Below, piece after piece: positions 53,580-62,014 of a stretch of 64,000 nucleotides of DNA. Source of the DNA: Candidatus Poribacteria bacterium (lineage in GTDB: Bacteria; Poribacteria; WGA-4E; WGA-3G); NCBI GenBank assembly GCA_022825825.1, contig JAJDWA010000029.1:124001-188000 (forward strand), in the 5' to 3' direction. Position 1 is the stretch's first letter. Every line of letters starts with the position of its first letter. The translations under genes were made by a program, and so were the position numbers. The notes under the pieces were generated by a model. It was not told where the DNA came from. It made no database searches and saw only the letters and a program-made list of their open reading frames with translations.

Positions 53580-56267
53580 TCAGGATTCCTCCGCTTTCGT
53601 CTTTAAATCATAAAGGATGTTCACAGCATCTAAAGGTGTGATTTGCGAGAGTTCTAACTGTCGGATCTCTTCCACAAGCGGGTGTGTTTTTGGTGTGAAC
53701 AGTGCCATCTGCAGCGAATCGCTCTGTAATGTTTTCCGAGTAACGCGGCGTTTTGGGCGTGGCATTGTCTGGGTTGTTTTCTGCGGTTTTTCTGCTGCAC
53801 TATCTGCTTCAACGCTGAGATTGTGCTGCTCAAGCACTTCAAGAATCTGCTGCGCACGCGAAATTACGGTGTGCGGTAAACCTGCGAGTCGAGCAACGTG
53901 AATCCCATAACTCTGGTCTGCACCACCAGGCACAACTTTTCGCAGGAAGGTTACCTTTTCGCCATCTTCATGCACAGCAACGTTATAATTTTTCGCGCGT
54001 TTGTACTTGCTTGCCAGTTCAACAAGTTCATGGTAATGCGTTGCAAAAAGTGTTTTAGCCCCCATCTTTTTCTCATCAAGCAGATATTCTGAAACTGCCC
54101 ACGCAATACTGAGTCCATCAAATGTGCTTGTGCCGCGCCCGACTTCGTCCAGAATAACGAGACTTTTACGGGTGGCGTTGTTGAGGATATTCGCCGTTTC
54201 GTTCATCTCAACAAGGAAAGTACTCTGTCCCATCACGAGATTGTCCGATGCACCAACCCGAGTAAAAATCCTGTCCACCAATCCTATTTTCGCTGCAGAT
54301 GCCGGTACAAAACACCCTATCTGCGACATCAAGACAATAAGTGCTGTCTGACGCAAATAGGTGCTTTTTCCACTCATATTCGGTCCCGTGATGATATGTA
54401 GCTGCTCGTCATCACAGTTAAGCATCGTATCGTTTGGGACAAAGCCTTCTTGGGTGAATATCTGTTCTACCACCGGATGCCGACCATCGCGAATAATTAT
54501 CTCCTCATTACTCTCTACAATAGGTTTTACATAGTTATATCTCGATGCGCAATATGCAAAGTTTGCGATAACGTCAATCATCGCAATAACTGCTGATATT
54601 TTCTGTATTTCCTCTGTAGATTTGGCAACCTCGTCCCGAATCTCGCAAAATAGTTCATATTCAAGCGTTTGTATTCGATCTTCCGCGTTTAATACCTTCG
54701 CTTCCTGTTCTTTCAGTTCGGGCGTAATAAACCGCTCCGAGTTTCGCAACGTCTGTTTGCGGATATAGTGTTCAGGCACCATGTTGAGATTCGGCTTCGT
54801 CACTTCAATATAGTAACCGAAAACCTGGTTAAATCCAATCTTAAGTGATGTGATGCCGCTCCGTTTTCGTTCCTCTTCCTGCAGCTGAGCCATCCATTCT
54901 CTACCTTGTCCGACAATTTGCCTTAATTCATCAAGTTCAGCATTATAACCATCACTAATTATACCCCCCTCGCGAATTGTAGCGGGGGGATTAGGATGAA
55001 TCCCATGTTCAATCAATTCTGCTAATTCTGTCATGGGATTCAATTCTGCATTCAGGGAAGTTAAGAGCGATGTTTGACAATTTTGGAGTTGTTCCTTAAC
55101 ATCAGGTATAAGACGAAGTGAATCTTTGAGTGAATGTAGGTCGCGCCCATTTACTGAACCGAGACTAATGCGGGTAATGAGACGTTCTATATCGGACATC
55201 TGCTCAAGTGCTTCCCGCAATTCCTCTTGTTGGTTAATCTGTGTTTTTAATTCATCAACCGCGTCAAGCCGTTCTTTAATCCCTCCCTCATCTAACAACG
55301 GCTGCAATAGACACTGCCGTAGTTTTCTACCTCCCATAGAGGTCACCGTTTGATCAAGCACTTCAAGTAACGTGCCTTTAGTAGAACCATCGCGAATAGA
55401 AGCAGTTAACTCAAGATTCCGTTGCGTATCTGCATCCAGCACCATAAAATCTTCCAACGTGTAGGTATGGAGAGAAAGGATATGTTCTACTTCCTGTTTC
55501 TGCGTTTCATGGAGATAATAGATGAGTGCACCCGCTGCGCAGATAGCAGTAGGGAGATGCTCGCATCCGAAGCCATCCAGCGAAATCGTCTTGAAATGTT
55601 GAAGCAGTTCTGTCCGAGCAGTATCAAAGTCAAACCGCCAATCAGGGAGCAAATTGACCACTGCTTTCAGTTCGACTTTAAGCTGCTCAAACATTTTTTC
55701 TTCTTCAAAAATCTCTGAAAAAAGGCATTCTTTCGGTGAAAATCGATGTACCTCTGCCCAGAGTCGTGAAAAATCTGTCAGCTCCGTTACCTGAAATTCG
55801 CCAGTAGAGAGATCAGCAACAGCGATACCATAAGTCTCTTTCTGCTGATAAATTGAAATTAAATAATTGTTTGCCTTATGTTCAAGTGCTTTCGGATCAG
55901 TCACGGTTCCAGGCGTAACAATTCGGACAACATCACGTTTGACAAGCCGATTTTCGTCTCGTGCAACTTTGGCATCTTCAGTCTGATCTAAAATGGCAAC
56001 TTTGTGTCCAGCGGTAACTAATTTGTAGAGATAGGAGTCAAGTGCGTGGTGCGGGATGCCAGCCATTGGTGGCGGTGGTGTTTTTTGGTTCTTATGGCTT
56101 CTTGCTGTCAAGGCAATTTCAAGGAGGCGTGAGATTAACTCGGCATCTTCAAAGAAAGCTTCATAGAAATCACCGACCCGACAGAGGAGTATCGCATCTT
56201 CATGCTGTTTTTTTACCTCTTTGTAAAGTTCCATCAAGGAAAGTTCGGACTGTCTTAGACGCGGCAT
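53580..56267 (-). CDS. mutS: DNA mismatch repair protein MutS
   Basis: An 895-residue MutS that binds mismatches and starts repair. The mismatch-binding Phe-x-Glu is present as GDFYEAF (Phe34, Glu36). The C-terminal ATPase has Walker A GPNMSGKSTYL (about residues 625-635) and Walker B VILDEVGRGTSTFDG, with FATHYHEL further on. The length is typical of MutS1. The last 60 residues include the conserved IxxLELSQITPLDAVNILYDLK. The ATG at 56267 has TGAGGACTCC upstream. Confidence 0.96.
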   Translation of the reverse strand: MPRLRQSELSLMELYKEVKKQHEDAILLCRVGDFYEAFFEDAELISRLLEIALTARSHKNQKTPPPPMAGIPHHALDSYLYKLVTAGHKVAILDQTEDAKVARDENRLVKRDVVRIVTPGTVTDPKALEHKANNYLISIYQQKETYGIAVADLSTGEFQVTELTDFSRLWAEVHRFSPKECLFSEIFEEEKMFEQLKVELKAVVNLLPDWRFDFDTARTELLQHFKTISLDGFGCEHLPTAICAAGALIYYLHETQKQEVEHILSLHTYTLEDFMVLDADTQRNLELTASIRDGSTKGTLLEVLDQTVTSMGGRKLRQCLLQPLLDEGGIKERLDAVDELKTQINQQEELREALEQMSDIERLITRISLGSVNGRDLHSLKDSLRLIPDVKEQLQNCQTSLLTSLNAELNPMTELAELIEHGIHPNPPATIREGGIISDGYNAELDELRQIVGQGREWMAQLQEEERKRSGITSLKIGFNQVFGYYIEVTKPNLNMVPEHYIRKQTLRNSERFITPELKEQEAKVLNAEDRIQTLEYELFCEIRDEVAKSTEEIQKISAVIAMIDVIANFAYCASRYNYVKPIVESNEEIIIRDGRHPVVEQIFTQEGFVPNDTMLNCDDEQLHIITGPNMSGKSTYLRQTALIVLMSQIGCFVPASAAKIGLVDRIFTRVGASDNLVMGQSTFLVEMNETANILNNATRKSLVILDEVGRGTSTFDGLSIAWAVSEYLLDEKKMGAKTLFATHYHELVELASKYKRAKNYNVAVHEDGEKVTFLRKVVPGGADQSYGIHVARLAGLPHTVISRAQQILEVLEQHNLSVEADSAAEKPQKTTQTMPRPKRRVTRKTLQSDSLQMALFTPKTHPLVEEIRQLELSQITPLDAVNILYDLKTKAEES

Positions 56268-56381
56268 TTAGGAGTCCTCAGATATTTTAATGAATTCTAT
56301 TTTTTTTTCGGAAAAATAATTTATAATACCTTACCATAGAATGTGTTCTATGTCAAATTTTTTGTAGCAAGGGCAGGGGTA

Positions 56382-56594
56382 TTTATAGTAAACTTTGAAA
56401 ACAGTGATACACATTTTCTGTAGGAGCGATCTCCGAATCGCGACGTACCTCTCTAATAGTCGGGAATCCAAATCAAGAAATCAACGGTATGAATGACATT
56501 TAGTCATTCCCCGGGTATGAATGCGCGTATGGCATTCCCCGGAGTTCCCTCCTACAACTCAAAATGTCCTGTTAATTCTAAAGTTCACTATAAA
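56382..56594. mobile_element. MITE-like element, copy 1
   Basis: A 213-base element with terminal inverted repeats TTTATAGTAAACTTT (56382-56396) and AAAGTTCACTATAAA (56580-56594), matching at 14 of 15 positions. Inside, TGTAGGAG (56419-56426) and CTCCTACA (56549-56556) form a second inverted repeat. It has no ORF. The ends begin with TA pairs as in Tc1/mariner/IS630-type MITEs. It shares its core (GATCTCCGAATCGCGACG and GTCGGGAATCCAAATCA) with the inverted copy at 61707. Confidence 0.75.
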
Positions 56595-56691
56595 CTCACG
56601 TTAAGGTAGGTTAAAAGTCGTTATTTTGATATTTTTAACCCTTAATCATGGGGATTTTAAGAAAAAATTGCATAATTTCTATTATTTTTTA

Positions 56692-56720
56692 TTGACAATT
56701 TCCGTACAATGTTGTATACT
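56692..56720 (+). promoter_or_regulatory. Strong sigma-70 promoter of the His/Cys-rich cassette
   Basis: TTGACA (56692-56697) and TATACT (56715-56720) have an exact 17-base spacer. The predicted start near 56727 leaves a leader of about 280 bases before the first gene at 57008. Confidence 0.7.
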
Positions 56721-56726
56721 TGTACG

Positions 56727-56960
56727 CGACGTTAAAATTCCGCCTTGTGTGGATTGCGTTTAGGGGGTGCTTCCAATGCACCGACAGTGTATAGATCAGG
56801 ACACACTGTCGATGCTTAGCACTGCCGTGTATTTGGAATCTCCACGACAGCGCTGGTTTCTATTGTAGCATGAAAAATCCGTTTTTATCTATGCATAATA
56901 GAGACCAGCGACTCCTACAAGGATAACAGAACTTTCTCATTTCACCTGCCCTTGTAGGCC
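56727..56960 (+). ncRNA. Structured leader or small RNA candidate
   Basis: Downstream of the promoter, several stems can form: TTCCAA (56771-56776) with TTGGAA (56833-56838), enclosing GACAGTGT/ACACTGTC (56783-56790 and 56803-56810); a 60-base hairpin with outer arms CGCTGGTTTCTATT and AATAGAGACCAGCG (56851-56910); and CCTACAAGG/CCTTGTAGG (56914-56958). It has none of the conserved motifs of SRP, RNase P or tmRNA that I looked for. It may be a cis-acting leader of the downstream genes or a separate sRNA. Confidence 0.45.
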
Positions 56961-57007
56961 TGTCCAAACATTTAATCTGCTTCATACTATGAATAAAGGA
57001 GCAAAAG

Positions 57008-57232
57008 ATGAGACAGTACTACAACCCACTTCTCACTTCACTTATTATTGTCACATTTATGATAACAATTGGTTTGCTGCTGTTTGGCACTTATGATGCC
57101 ACGCAAGCAGACACGTTTGACTGTGAACGGATAAGATCGGAATGTTTCCCACGTGGCGAAAGACCGACTTGTCCGAATATGGACTTAACCCCACGCTGCC
57201 CGATGGACGCAGCGAAAGAGAGGAGAAACTGA
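57008..57232 (+). CDS. Small membrane-anchored Cys-rich protein
   Basis: A 74-residue protein. An N-terminal hydrophobic helix (about 9-30) anchors it; the remaining 40 residues contain four Cys (CERIRSEC, CPNMDL, CPMD) and should lie outside the cytoplasm. It is the first gene of a three-gene cassette, with AAAGGAG upstream, and its stop is one base from the next ATG. I do not recognise the family. Confidence 0.6.
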   Translation: MRQYYNPLLTSLIIVTFMITIGLLLFGTYDATQADTFDCERIRSECFPRGERPTCPNMDLTPRCPMDAAKERRN

Positions 57233-57233
57233 C

Positions 57234-57905
57234 ATGTCTAAGAAAATGATATGGGGACTCGGTGTCCTCGCGCTACTGCTCGGCACTGCGTTTGTGTTTA
57301 TAACACTGCAAGACCGTGCCGAAATACGCCAGCTGGAAAAAGAGTTGGCAGATGCCAAAGAACTGGAAAAACACATGAAGCAACAACCCAGCGCGGATAA
57401 TAAACCGCCACAAAAAGCGAAAGATGGCTTTGAGTGGGAATGGCATGGAGACCACTGGCACGAAATGCCAATCGCACAGGCGCCACAACAAACGCCTATA
57501 GTGCAACCTGTGCAAACGAAGCCAACCTATACCGGCCCGTTGACATTTCACAAGGAACTGCTTGAAACGCACCCCGTGGAAGCACTCTATCAACAAACCC
57601 TTGAACGCGGGCATTGGAGTGCAAGACATATACCGCCATTTCCACCCGACGATCAAGAAGCTGCAGCGTTAGCTCGTAATGTCTATCTCCTGACATACTA
57701 TGAAAGTCTTGGGCAGACAGATACTTCTGAATACCATAAATTGATTGAAGAGTCTAGGTCCCTGCGCAGAGATAGGAAAAATATTAAAGATGAGGCTCGG
57801 CAGATGGATTTATTAAGATTAACGTGGATAAACGATAATGAGGAAAACACTGTGTGGGAATGGTACATACATGATACACACTTTAGCGTACCCTTTCGCC
57901 CATAG
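57234..57905 (+). CDS. Membrane-anchored coiled-coil protein with histidine-triad motif
   Basis: A 223-residue protein. A hydrophobic helix (about 6-25) is followed by a short coiled coil (about 27-48) and a linker. The segment WEWHGDHWHEMP (about 68-79) contains His-x-x-His-x-His, the motif that binds zinc in streptococcal histidine-triad (Pht) proteins. The C-terminal 130 residues are mixed and rich in His, Tyr and Trp, including a helix about 139-190. It is coupled to its neighbours (one-base gap before it). Likely a metal-binding envelope protein; the partner is unknown. Confidence 0.6.
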   Translation: MSKKMIWGLGVLALLLGTAFVFITLQDRAEIRQLEKELADAKELEKHMKQQPSADNKPPQKAKDGFEWEWHGDHWHEMPIAQAPQQTPIVQPVQTKPTYTGPLTFHKELLETHPVEALYQQTLERGHWSARHIPPFPPDDQEAAALARNVYLLTYYESLGQTDTSEYHKLIEESRSLRRDRKNIKDEARQMDLLRLTWINDNEENTVWEWYIHDTHFSVPFRP

Positions 57906-57931
57906 TGGCAAACAATAGGAGGAATTTTATT

Positions 57932-59671
57932 ATGTTCAGAAGTAAATCATTACTCACAATATTAATCGTCTGTATGTTGTCAATCTTTTTTCTTCAACAC
58001 ATGTCTTATGCACACGGAGATCATAAGGTGATAGATAAGGCAGAAGGTATTCTTGAAAAGAGTGAAAAAGATATGAATAGAACGGTGGGTCGCTGGGGAG
58101 CGATCATGGGTGATTTTGAAACCCTAATCAATGAATGGAATACGAACCAGGCAGCTATAAAAGCGGGCCACCAAGCGGCGTTATCGGGAACTGCCGTGGC
58201 AATTGTTTCTGGTGCTGCTGCCGCCGTTGCTGCTGTCGCATCGAGTGGGGCACTTGCCCCCGCAGTCGTTCCTGCCTTCTATTCTGCTTATGTAGCCCTG
58301 CAAGGCTCAGTGGCACCAGATTCTATTGATTTGTCAGCGCTTCTAAAAGCGATGGACGTGGTTCTTGCTTTGGTGGATGCTGCCTTGTCTGACGTAAGTG
58401 CAGCCTGGAGCGGTGGCACCGTTATGGTTCCACGTCTAAATTCTGATCATGAGATAGTCAAAGATGCTAATAACAATACCGTTTTCCGTGAAAAAACATT
58501 GATTGGGTATAAAGTGCAATATAGGGCTTATTTAACAACGTGTGCGACTCATATAGGAATGGATTACGATACGTTGTTTCAAGATGTGCAAACGAACTCA
58601 GGTAAAGTAGATTCACATGATTTTGAAGAACCCTTAAGTTATTACCATTATTCGGAAGAACCGGTGGCAAAAGGCACCTATGATTGGGAAACGTGGGACC
58701 TTCCGAAAGACTATGAATGTGAGGGGCCTTGCACGGATATGTTCCGCTCTCCGCATGAAGCGTTTTCAGCACATCGCACGGAATGTGGCACTGGAGATAA
58801 TGTAGATAAAGAGTACGAGAGCAGCAGCAACAGAGAGTATGTCCTGGGCCCTGGTGGTCTTCTTGTAAGCGTTCCTATATTATCCAAATCAGAGCTTCTT
58901 AAAAAGCGCAAGGTTGATCAGGGGTGTGGTCGTCCGTATTATACCTGCGACAGTGGTAAGGTAGCACTCCATCAAGTGCGCGACTGTAAGAAGACGGTAT
59001 ATGTCTATGATTCTGCATTTCCAGAGCGATCTTTGGAATATGAATGTACTGAATCCTACAGAAGGTGCATGGGACACACCTTTGATCATAACAATCGTGC
59101 CCCTGGTAAAAGCGCGCACTCTGACGATGCGAATAGCGGTTCTGGTGAAGAGCAGGAGCAGGCAGAAAATCCCTCACCCCCGTCTTCACCAGCGATGCAT
59201 GCATGTGGTGTGCATGAGTCGTGGCAATCAGGGGAGCATAGTGCAGCGGGTTGTGGCACCTCGGGGCATTATGCGTGTGATAGTTCAAACCATGCGGCTG
59301 CGGGGTGTAGCACATCAGGGCATTATGCGTGCGATGGGTCAAACCATGCAGCAGCGGGTTGTGGTGCCGCGGGGCACTATGCATGTGATGGGTCAGACCA
59401 TTCACTGCAAGCGAGTTGTCTGTCAACCGATTCAAATGGCAATACTTGCACGGTGGCAAGTTTCTATGCGTGTGATGGGCATACGCATGTGTATCCTGCA
59501 CCGACTGTGACGTGTGCCAATGGGCATTCTTACGATCCGACAAATACAGCGGAGAACAACAATCACAGGACGCGCACGTGTCGGTGGTGCAGTCAAACGT
59601 GGCAGAAGTGCGTGAGTGGGGCGCCCCAGTGTTTGGTCAAGATGAATCGAAAATGTTGGGCGATAGAGTAG
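57932..59671 (+). CDS. Large secreted Cys/His-rich repeat protein
   Basis: A 579-residue exported protein that I do not recognise. It has a signal peptide (about 1-26, ending MSYA) and a mature N-terminus beginning HGDHK. A helical region is followed by an Ala/Val-rich hydrophobic stretch (about 80-125) that might enter a membrane. A Cys-rich middle part follows (CEGPC, CGTGD, CGRPYYTC). Three near-identical 18-residue repeats of the form HAAAGCGTSGHYACDGSN lie in the C-terminal third, followed by a fourth, degenerate one and a final Cys pair CRWCSQTWQKC. The start ATG has AGGAGG upstream, so the GTG nine codons earlier is rejected. Cysteines and histidines could bind metals or form disulfides. 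Confidence 0.7.
   Translation: MFRSKSLLTILIVCMLSIFFLQHMSYAHGDHKVIDKAEGILEKSEKDMNRTVGRWGAIMGDFETLINEWNTNQAAIKAGHQAALSGTAVAIVSGAAAAVAAVASSGALAPAVVPAFYSAYVALQGSVAPDSIDLSALLKAMDVVLALVDAALSDVSAAWSGGTVMVPRLNSDHEIVKDANNNTVFREKTLIGYKVQYRAYLTTCATHIGMDYDTLFQDVQTNSGKVDSHDFEEPLSYYHYSEEPVAKGTYDWETWDLPKDYECEGPCTDMFRSPHEAFSAHRTECGTGDNVDKEYESSSNREYVLGPGGLLVSVPILSKSELLKKRKVDQGCGRPYYTCDSGKVALHQVRDCKKTVYVYDSAFPERSLEYECTESYRRCMGHTFDHNNRAPGKSAHSDDANSGSGEEQEQAENPSPPSSPAMHACGVHESWQSGEHSAAGCGTSGHYACDSSNHAAAGCSTSGHYACDGSNHAAAGCGAAGHYACDGSDHSLQASCLSTDSNGNTCTVASFYACDGHTHVYPAPTVTCANGHSYDPTNTAENNNHRTRTCRWCSQTWQKCVSGAPQCLVKMNRKCWAIE
59237..59398 (+). repeat. Three tandem 54-bp Cys/His-coding repeats
   Basis: Three units of exactly 54 bases start at 59237, 59291 and 59345, each encoding H-x-A-A-G-C-x-x-x-G-H-Y-A-C-D-x-S-x; a degenerate fourth starts at 59399. 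The units are similar at DNA level, which fits recent expansion by slippage or unequal recombination. Confidence 0.85.
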
Positions 59672-59695
59672 CCACAGCGCAAACTTATGGCAACA

Positions 59696-59732
59696 GGCAG
59701 GTTCCCTTTATGGGTATCTGCCTTTTCTTTTT
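59696..59732 (+). terminator. Rho-independent terminator after the Cys/His-rich cassette
   Basis: GGCAGGTTCCC pairs with GGGTATCTGCC (one mismatch and a G-U pair) around a short loop, followed by TTTTCTTTTT. It lies 25 bases after the stop at 59671 and ends the unit that starts at 56727. Confidence 0.8.
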
Positions 59733-59799
59733 ACCCACCCCACGTACCGACAAAAAATTCAAATCCACGAACATCCTTTGATGCAACTTCAATCATATT

Positions 59800-59828
59800 T
59801 TGACACATATTAGACATCTGCTAATAAT
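59800..59828 (+). promoter_or_regulatory. Candidate promoter of the oxidoreductase gene
   Basis: TTGACA (59800-59805) and AATAAT (59823-59828) with a 17-base spacer, about 97 bases ahead of the ATG at 59925. Confidence 0.45.
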
Positions 59829-59924
59829 TTCTTACTTGCTATTTTTTTGTGTATCGTTTATTATTAATGAATATGGCACGGATTGATACCGATATCCATA
59901 TATATTTACAAGGAGAACACGATT

Positions 59925-60944
59925 ATGGCAGGGAAACTGAAAGTTGCAGCAGTCGGTTGCGGGGGAATCGGATTACTACACCAACGAGGATATCTCCAAC
60001 ATCAAGGGGCAGAATTAGTGGCAGTGTGTGATATAGATGCTGCCAAAGCGCAAGCCCGTGCTGAAGAACTCGGTATTGCCAAGTGGTATCCATCCATTAA
60101 AGAGATGCTTGCGAACGAAGAGTGTGATCTGGTCGACGTAGTGACCGCAGACCATTTACACTTTGATCCTGTGATGGAATGTCTTGATGCTGGAAAACAT
60201 GTTATTTCTGAAAAACCGTTGTCGCTTGATATTGATGAAGCAGAACAGATGGTTGCAAAAGCGGAAGAAAAAGGCGTGCACCTCGCAATAGACTATAATC
60301 GCCGATTCGCACCCGGTTATGTACAGGCAAGGAAATGGTTTGACGCTGGCGCAATCGGACAGACCTATTATTTGGATATGAAATTGTCACAAGGGGGACC
60401 CGCCTCTACATGGAAAGGTGAGTATTATCTGCTCTACGAGTTACAAACTCACGCGCTTGACCTACTACGATGGTTTGGCGGCGAAATTGTGGCTGTATGT
60501 GCTCAAATGGCAAAACCGAGAGAACATGAAGCACGCGAAGGTGAAGACGCATGCTATACAAGCATGGCAATTTCAGTACGATATGAAACAGAGATAGTTG
60601 CTACCTTGTTAGCGAGTTGGGATAGTGATTTTATTCACCCGATCGAGCGGCTGGAAATTTGTGGGGCCGCTGGCGAAATCGTTGTGGATAACGTGCTGAG
60701 CAAAGCAACACTGATGAAACGTGATAATCAGGTTGTTGAAGAATACCGTCCCTCTATTTTTCGGATGGAACAACTTGCATTTGATGGCACTTTTGCGCTG
60801 CGCATGGCTGCCTTAGTGGATGATTTGCTTAATGATCGTCTACCCGAACCGACAGGAAGAGATGGCTTGCAAGCGATGCGGATCACAGAAGCTATCGTGG
60901 AATCGTGGAAGGAAAAACGGGAAATCGCTGTTAAAATCGATTAA
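59925..60944 (+). CDS. Gfo/Idh/MocA family oxidoreductase
   Basis: A 339-residue NAD(P)-dependent oxidoreductase of sugars or related polyols. The nucleotide motif VGCGGIGLLHQRGY lies at about residues 9-22, and the catalytic-Lys motif reads SEKPLSLD (about 93-100). A conserved YELQTHALDLLRWF helps place the active-site His. The ATG at 59925 follows AAGGAGAAC; the frame continues upstream without a binding site, so the longer start is rejected. It has its own promoter and is separated from the cassette by a terminator. Confidence 0.88.
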   Translation: MAGKLKVAAVGCGGIGLLHQRGYLQHQGAELVAVCDIDAAKAQARAEELGIAKWYPSIKEMLANEECDLVDVVTADHLHFDPVMECLDAGKHVISEKPLSLDIDEAEQMVAKAEEKGVHLAIDYNRRFAPGYVQARKWFDAGAIGQTYYLDMKLSQGGPASTWKGEYYLLYELQTHALDLLRWFGGEIVAVCAQMAKPREHEAREGEDACYTSMAISVRYETEIVATLLASWDSDFIHPIERLEICGAAGEIVVDNVLSKATLMKRDNQVVEEYRPSIFRMEQLAFDGTFALRMAALVDDLLNDRLPEPTGRDGLQAMRITEAIVESWKEKREIAVKID

Positions 60945-60979
60945 CTAACAACATAAGTTTACCGAAGGAGGAATAAACC

Positions 60980-61657
60980 GTGAAACGCCCTATGTCTTTT
61001 TTTATTCAAACTTGTCAAGCATCACTGAATAGTTCTTTCTATTCAACTATATTTGCTTGTGTTGCCTCACTTATTTTGGTGCTTTTGACAATTAATTGTG
61101 GTCCAGCATTGCAAGGGGAATATTCTATCCCTGAAACAGTAAACGCCGCCGATCAAGAAACAGCAACAACGCAAAGCAATGTGACATTACCGGAATCCGC
61201 TACTGTTGATTTGGAGAAGCAACCTTACGTTAGAAATGCTTTCAAACAACGCCCAGGTGTTACCAGCAAAAACGCGCTTGATGATTTTCACGCCACGTCG
61301 CGTAGGACAGTGCGGCATAGTGCCGTAGTCACTAACTGTTCGTTTGATGTATTGAAGGCGTTTGTCGCAAAAGGATGGGCACCCATCGTAATAGTTCAAT
61401 TTCAAGGACGCACCCCAGAAATCTTGGCGCTGTCTGAATACAACAATCAGTTGAATAAAGTAGGACTTCAAAGTCCTGCAAACCTTACTAAGCGCCAATT
61501 GACTTATAAGGATTTTGAAATGTCTTGGAGCAAGATTTCAGACAACAAATGTGTTTTAATAACGCCACGGCAAATAAGGAAAAAAGATGTTCAGAATGTG
61601 TTAGGGGAGTATTTACCTACAGAAGCGTTCCAACAAATTAGCATCAGGAGCCGCTAA
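60980..61657 (+). CDS. Putative lipoprotein with a C39-peptidase-like fold
   Basis: A 225-residue exported protein. The N-terminus has a hydrophobic segment (about 20-40) ending in INCGP, possibly a lipobox. The C-terminal 120 residues resemble a papain-like C39 domain in their order (a helix LKAFVAKGWAPIVIVQF, a strand-like ILALSEYNNQLNKVGLQ, then a YKDFEMSWSK segment), but the usual catalytic Cys/His pair is not evident. The start is GTG at 60980 with AAGGAGG 8 bases upstream. Confidence in the fold is low. Confidence 0.5.
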   Translation: MKRPMSFFIQTCQASLNSSFYSTIFACVASLILVLLTINCGPALQGEYSIPETVNAADQETATTQSNVTLPESATVDLEKQPYVRNAFKQRPGVTSKNALDDFHATSRRTVRHSAVVTNCSFDVLKAFVAKGWAPIVIVQFQGRTPEILALSEYNNQLNKVGLQSPANLTKRQLTYKDFEMSWSKISDNKCVLITPRQIRKKDVQNVLGEYLPTEAFQQISIRSR

Positions 61658-62014
61658 TACTAAATTAACGTGAGCTTGATAATCGGACAGGACGGACGCA
61701 CTCCGCTTTATAGTAGACTTTAGAATTAATTGGACATTTTGATCTGTAGGCGGGAACTCCGGGGAATGCCATAAGCGCATTCATACCGTTGATTTGGATT
61801 CCCGACTATCAGAGAGGTGCGTCGCGATTCGGAGATCGCTCCTACAGAAGAAGTGTGGGACGTGAACGTAAGTTGAGCCAATAGAAAATGTAGTATTAAT
61901 TTTATTGTTCACTATAAATTCTTTTATCAAACTCACGTTACATTAACACAATTTGTAGGATGAGACACTCAAGTTTCACCCTTTAGCCTACTAAACAGAA
62001 CAAAGGATAAAATT
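61658..62014. other. Intergenic region with the second MITE-like element
   Basis: This 357-base gap has no gene. It holds the ACAGGACGGACGCACTCC repeat (61687-61704, also at 10400), the MITE-like element (61707-61918) and AAACTCACGTTACA, which recurs near 56592. Confidence 0.7.
61707..61918. mobile_element. MITE-like element, copy 2 (inverted)
   Basis: A 212-base element with ends TTTATAGTAGACTTT (61707-61721) and GTTCACTATAAA (61907-61918). Its reverse complement matches copy 1 over the core TGTAGGAGCGATCTCCG...GGAGTTCC, with a different left arm and no internal 28-base insertion. It has no ORF. It lies in the opposite orientation, 5.1 kb from copy 1. Confidence 0.75.

Larger units (their letters stand above)
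56268..57007. promoter_or_regulatory. Long intergenic region: MITE, promoter and folded leader
   Basis: This 740-base region has no gene. In order it holds the mutS promoter side, a MITE-like element (56382-56594), a strong sigma-70-like promoter (56692-56720), and a leader of about 280 bases with several stems before the ATG at 57008. Each part is listed separately. Confidence 0.7.

Noticed and set aside
56727-56960. Assignment of the leader as SRP RNA, RNase P RNA or tmRNA
   Set aside because: None of their conserved motifs (for example GGAAGCAG-like or GAGGAAAGTCC) is seen; I kept only the neutral call.
59001-59510. A 169-residue plus-strand ORF in another frame of the Cys/His-rich gene
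   Set aside because: It arises from the low-complexity repeat DNA and has no ribosome-binding site.
58899-59543. A 214-residue minus-strand ORF opposite the Cys/His-rich gene
   Set aside because: It lies antisense to a gene with good start, ribosome-binding site and signal peptide, and consists of reverse-frame translations of the 54-bp repeats.
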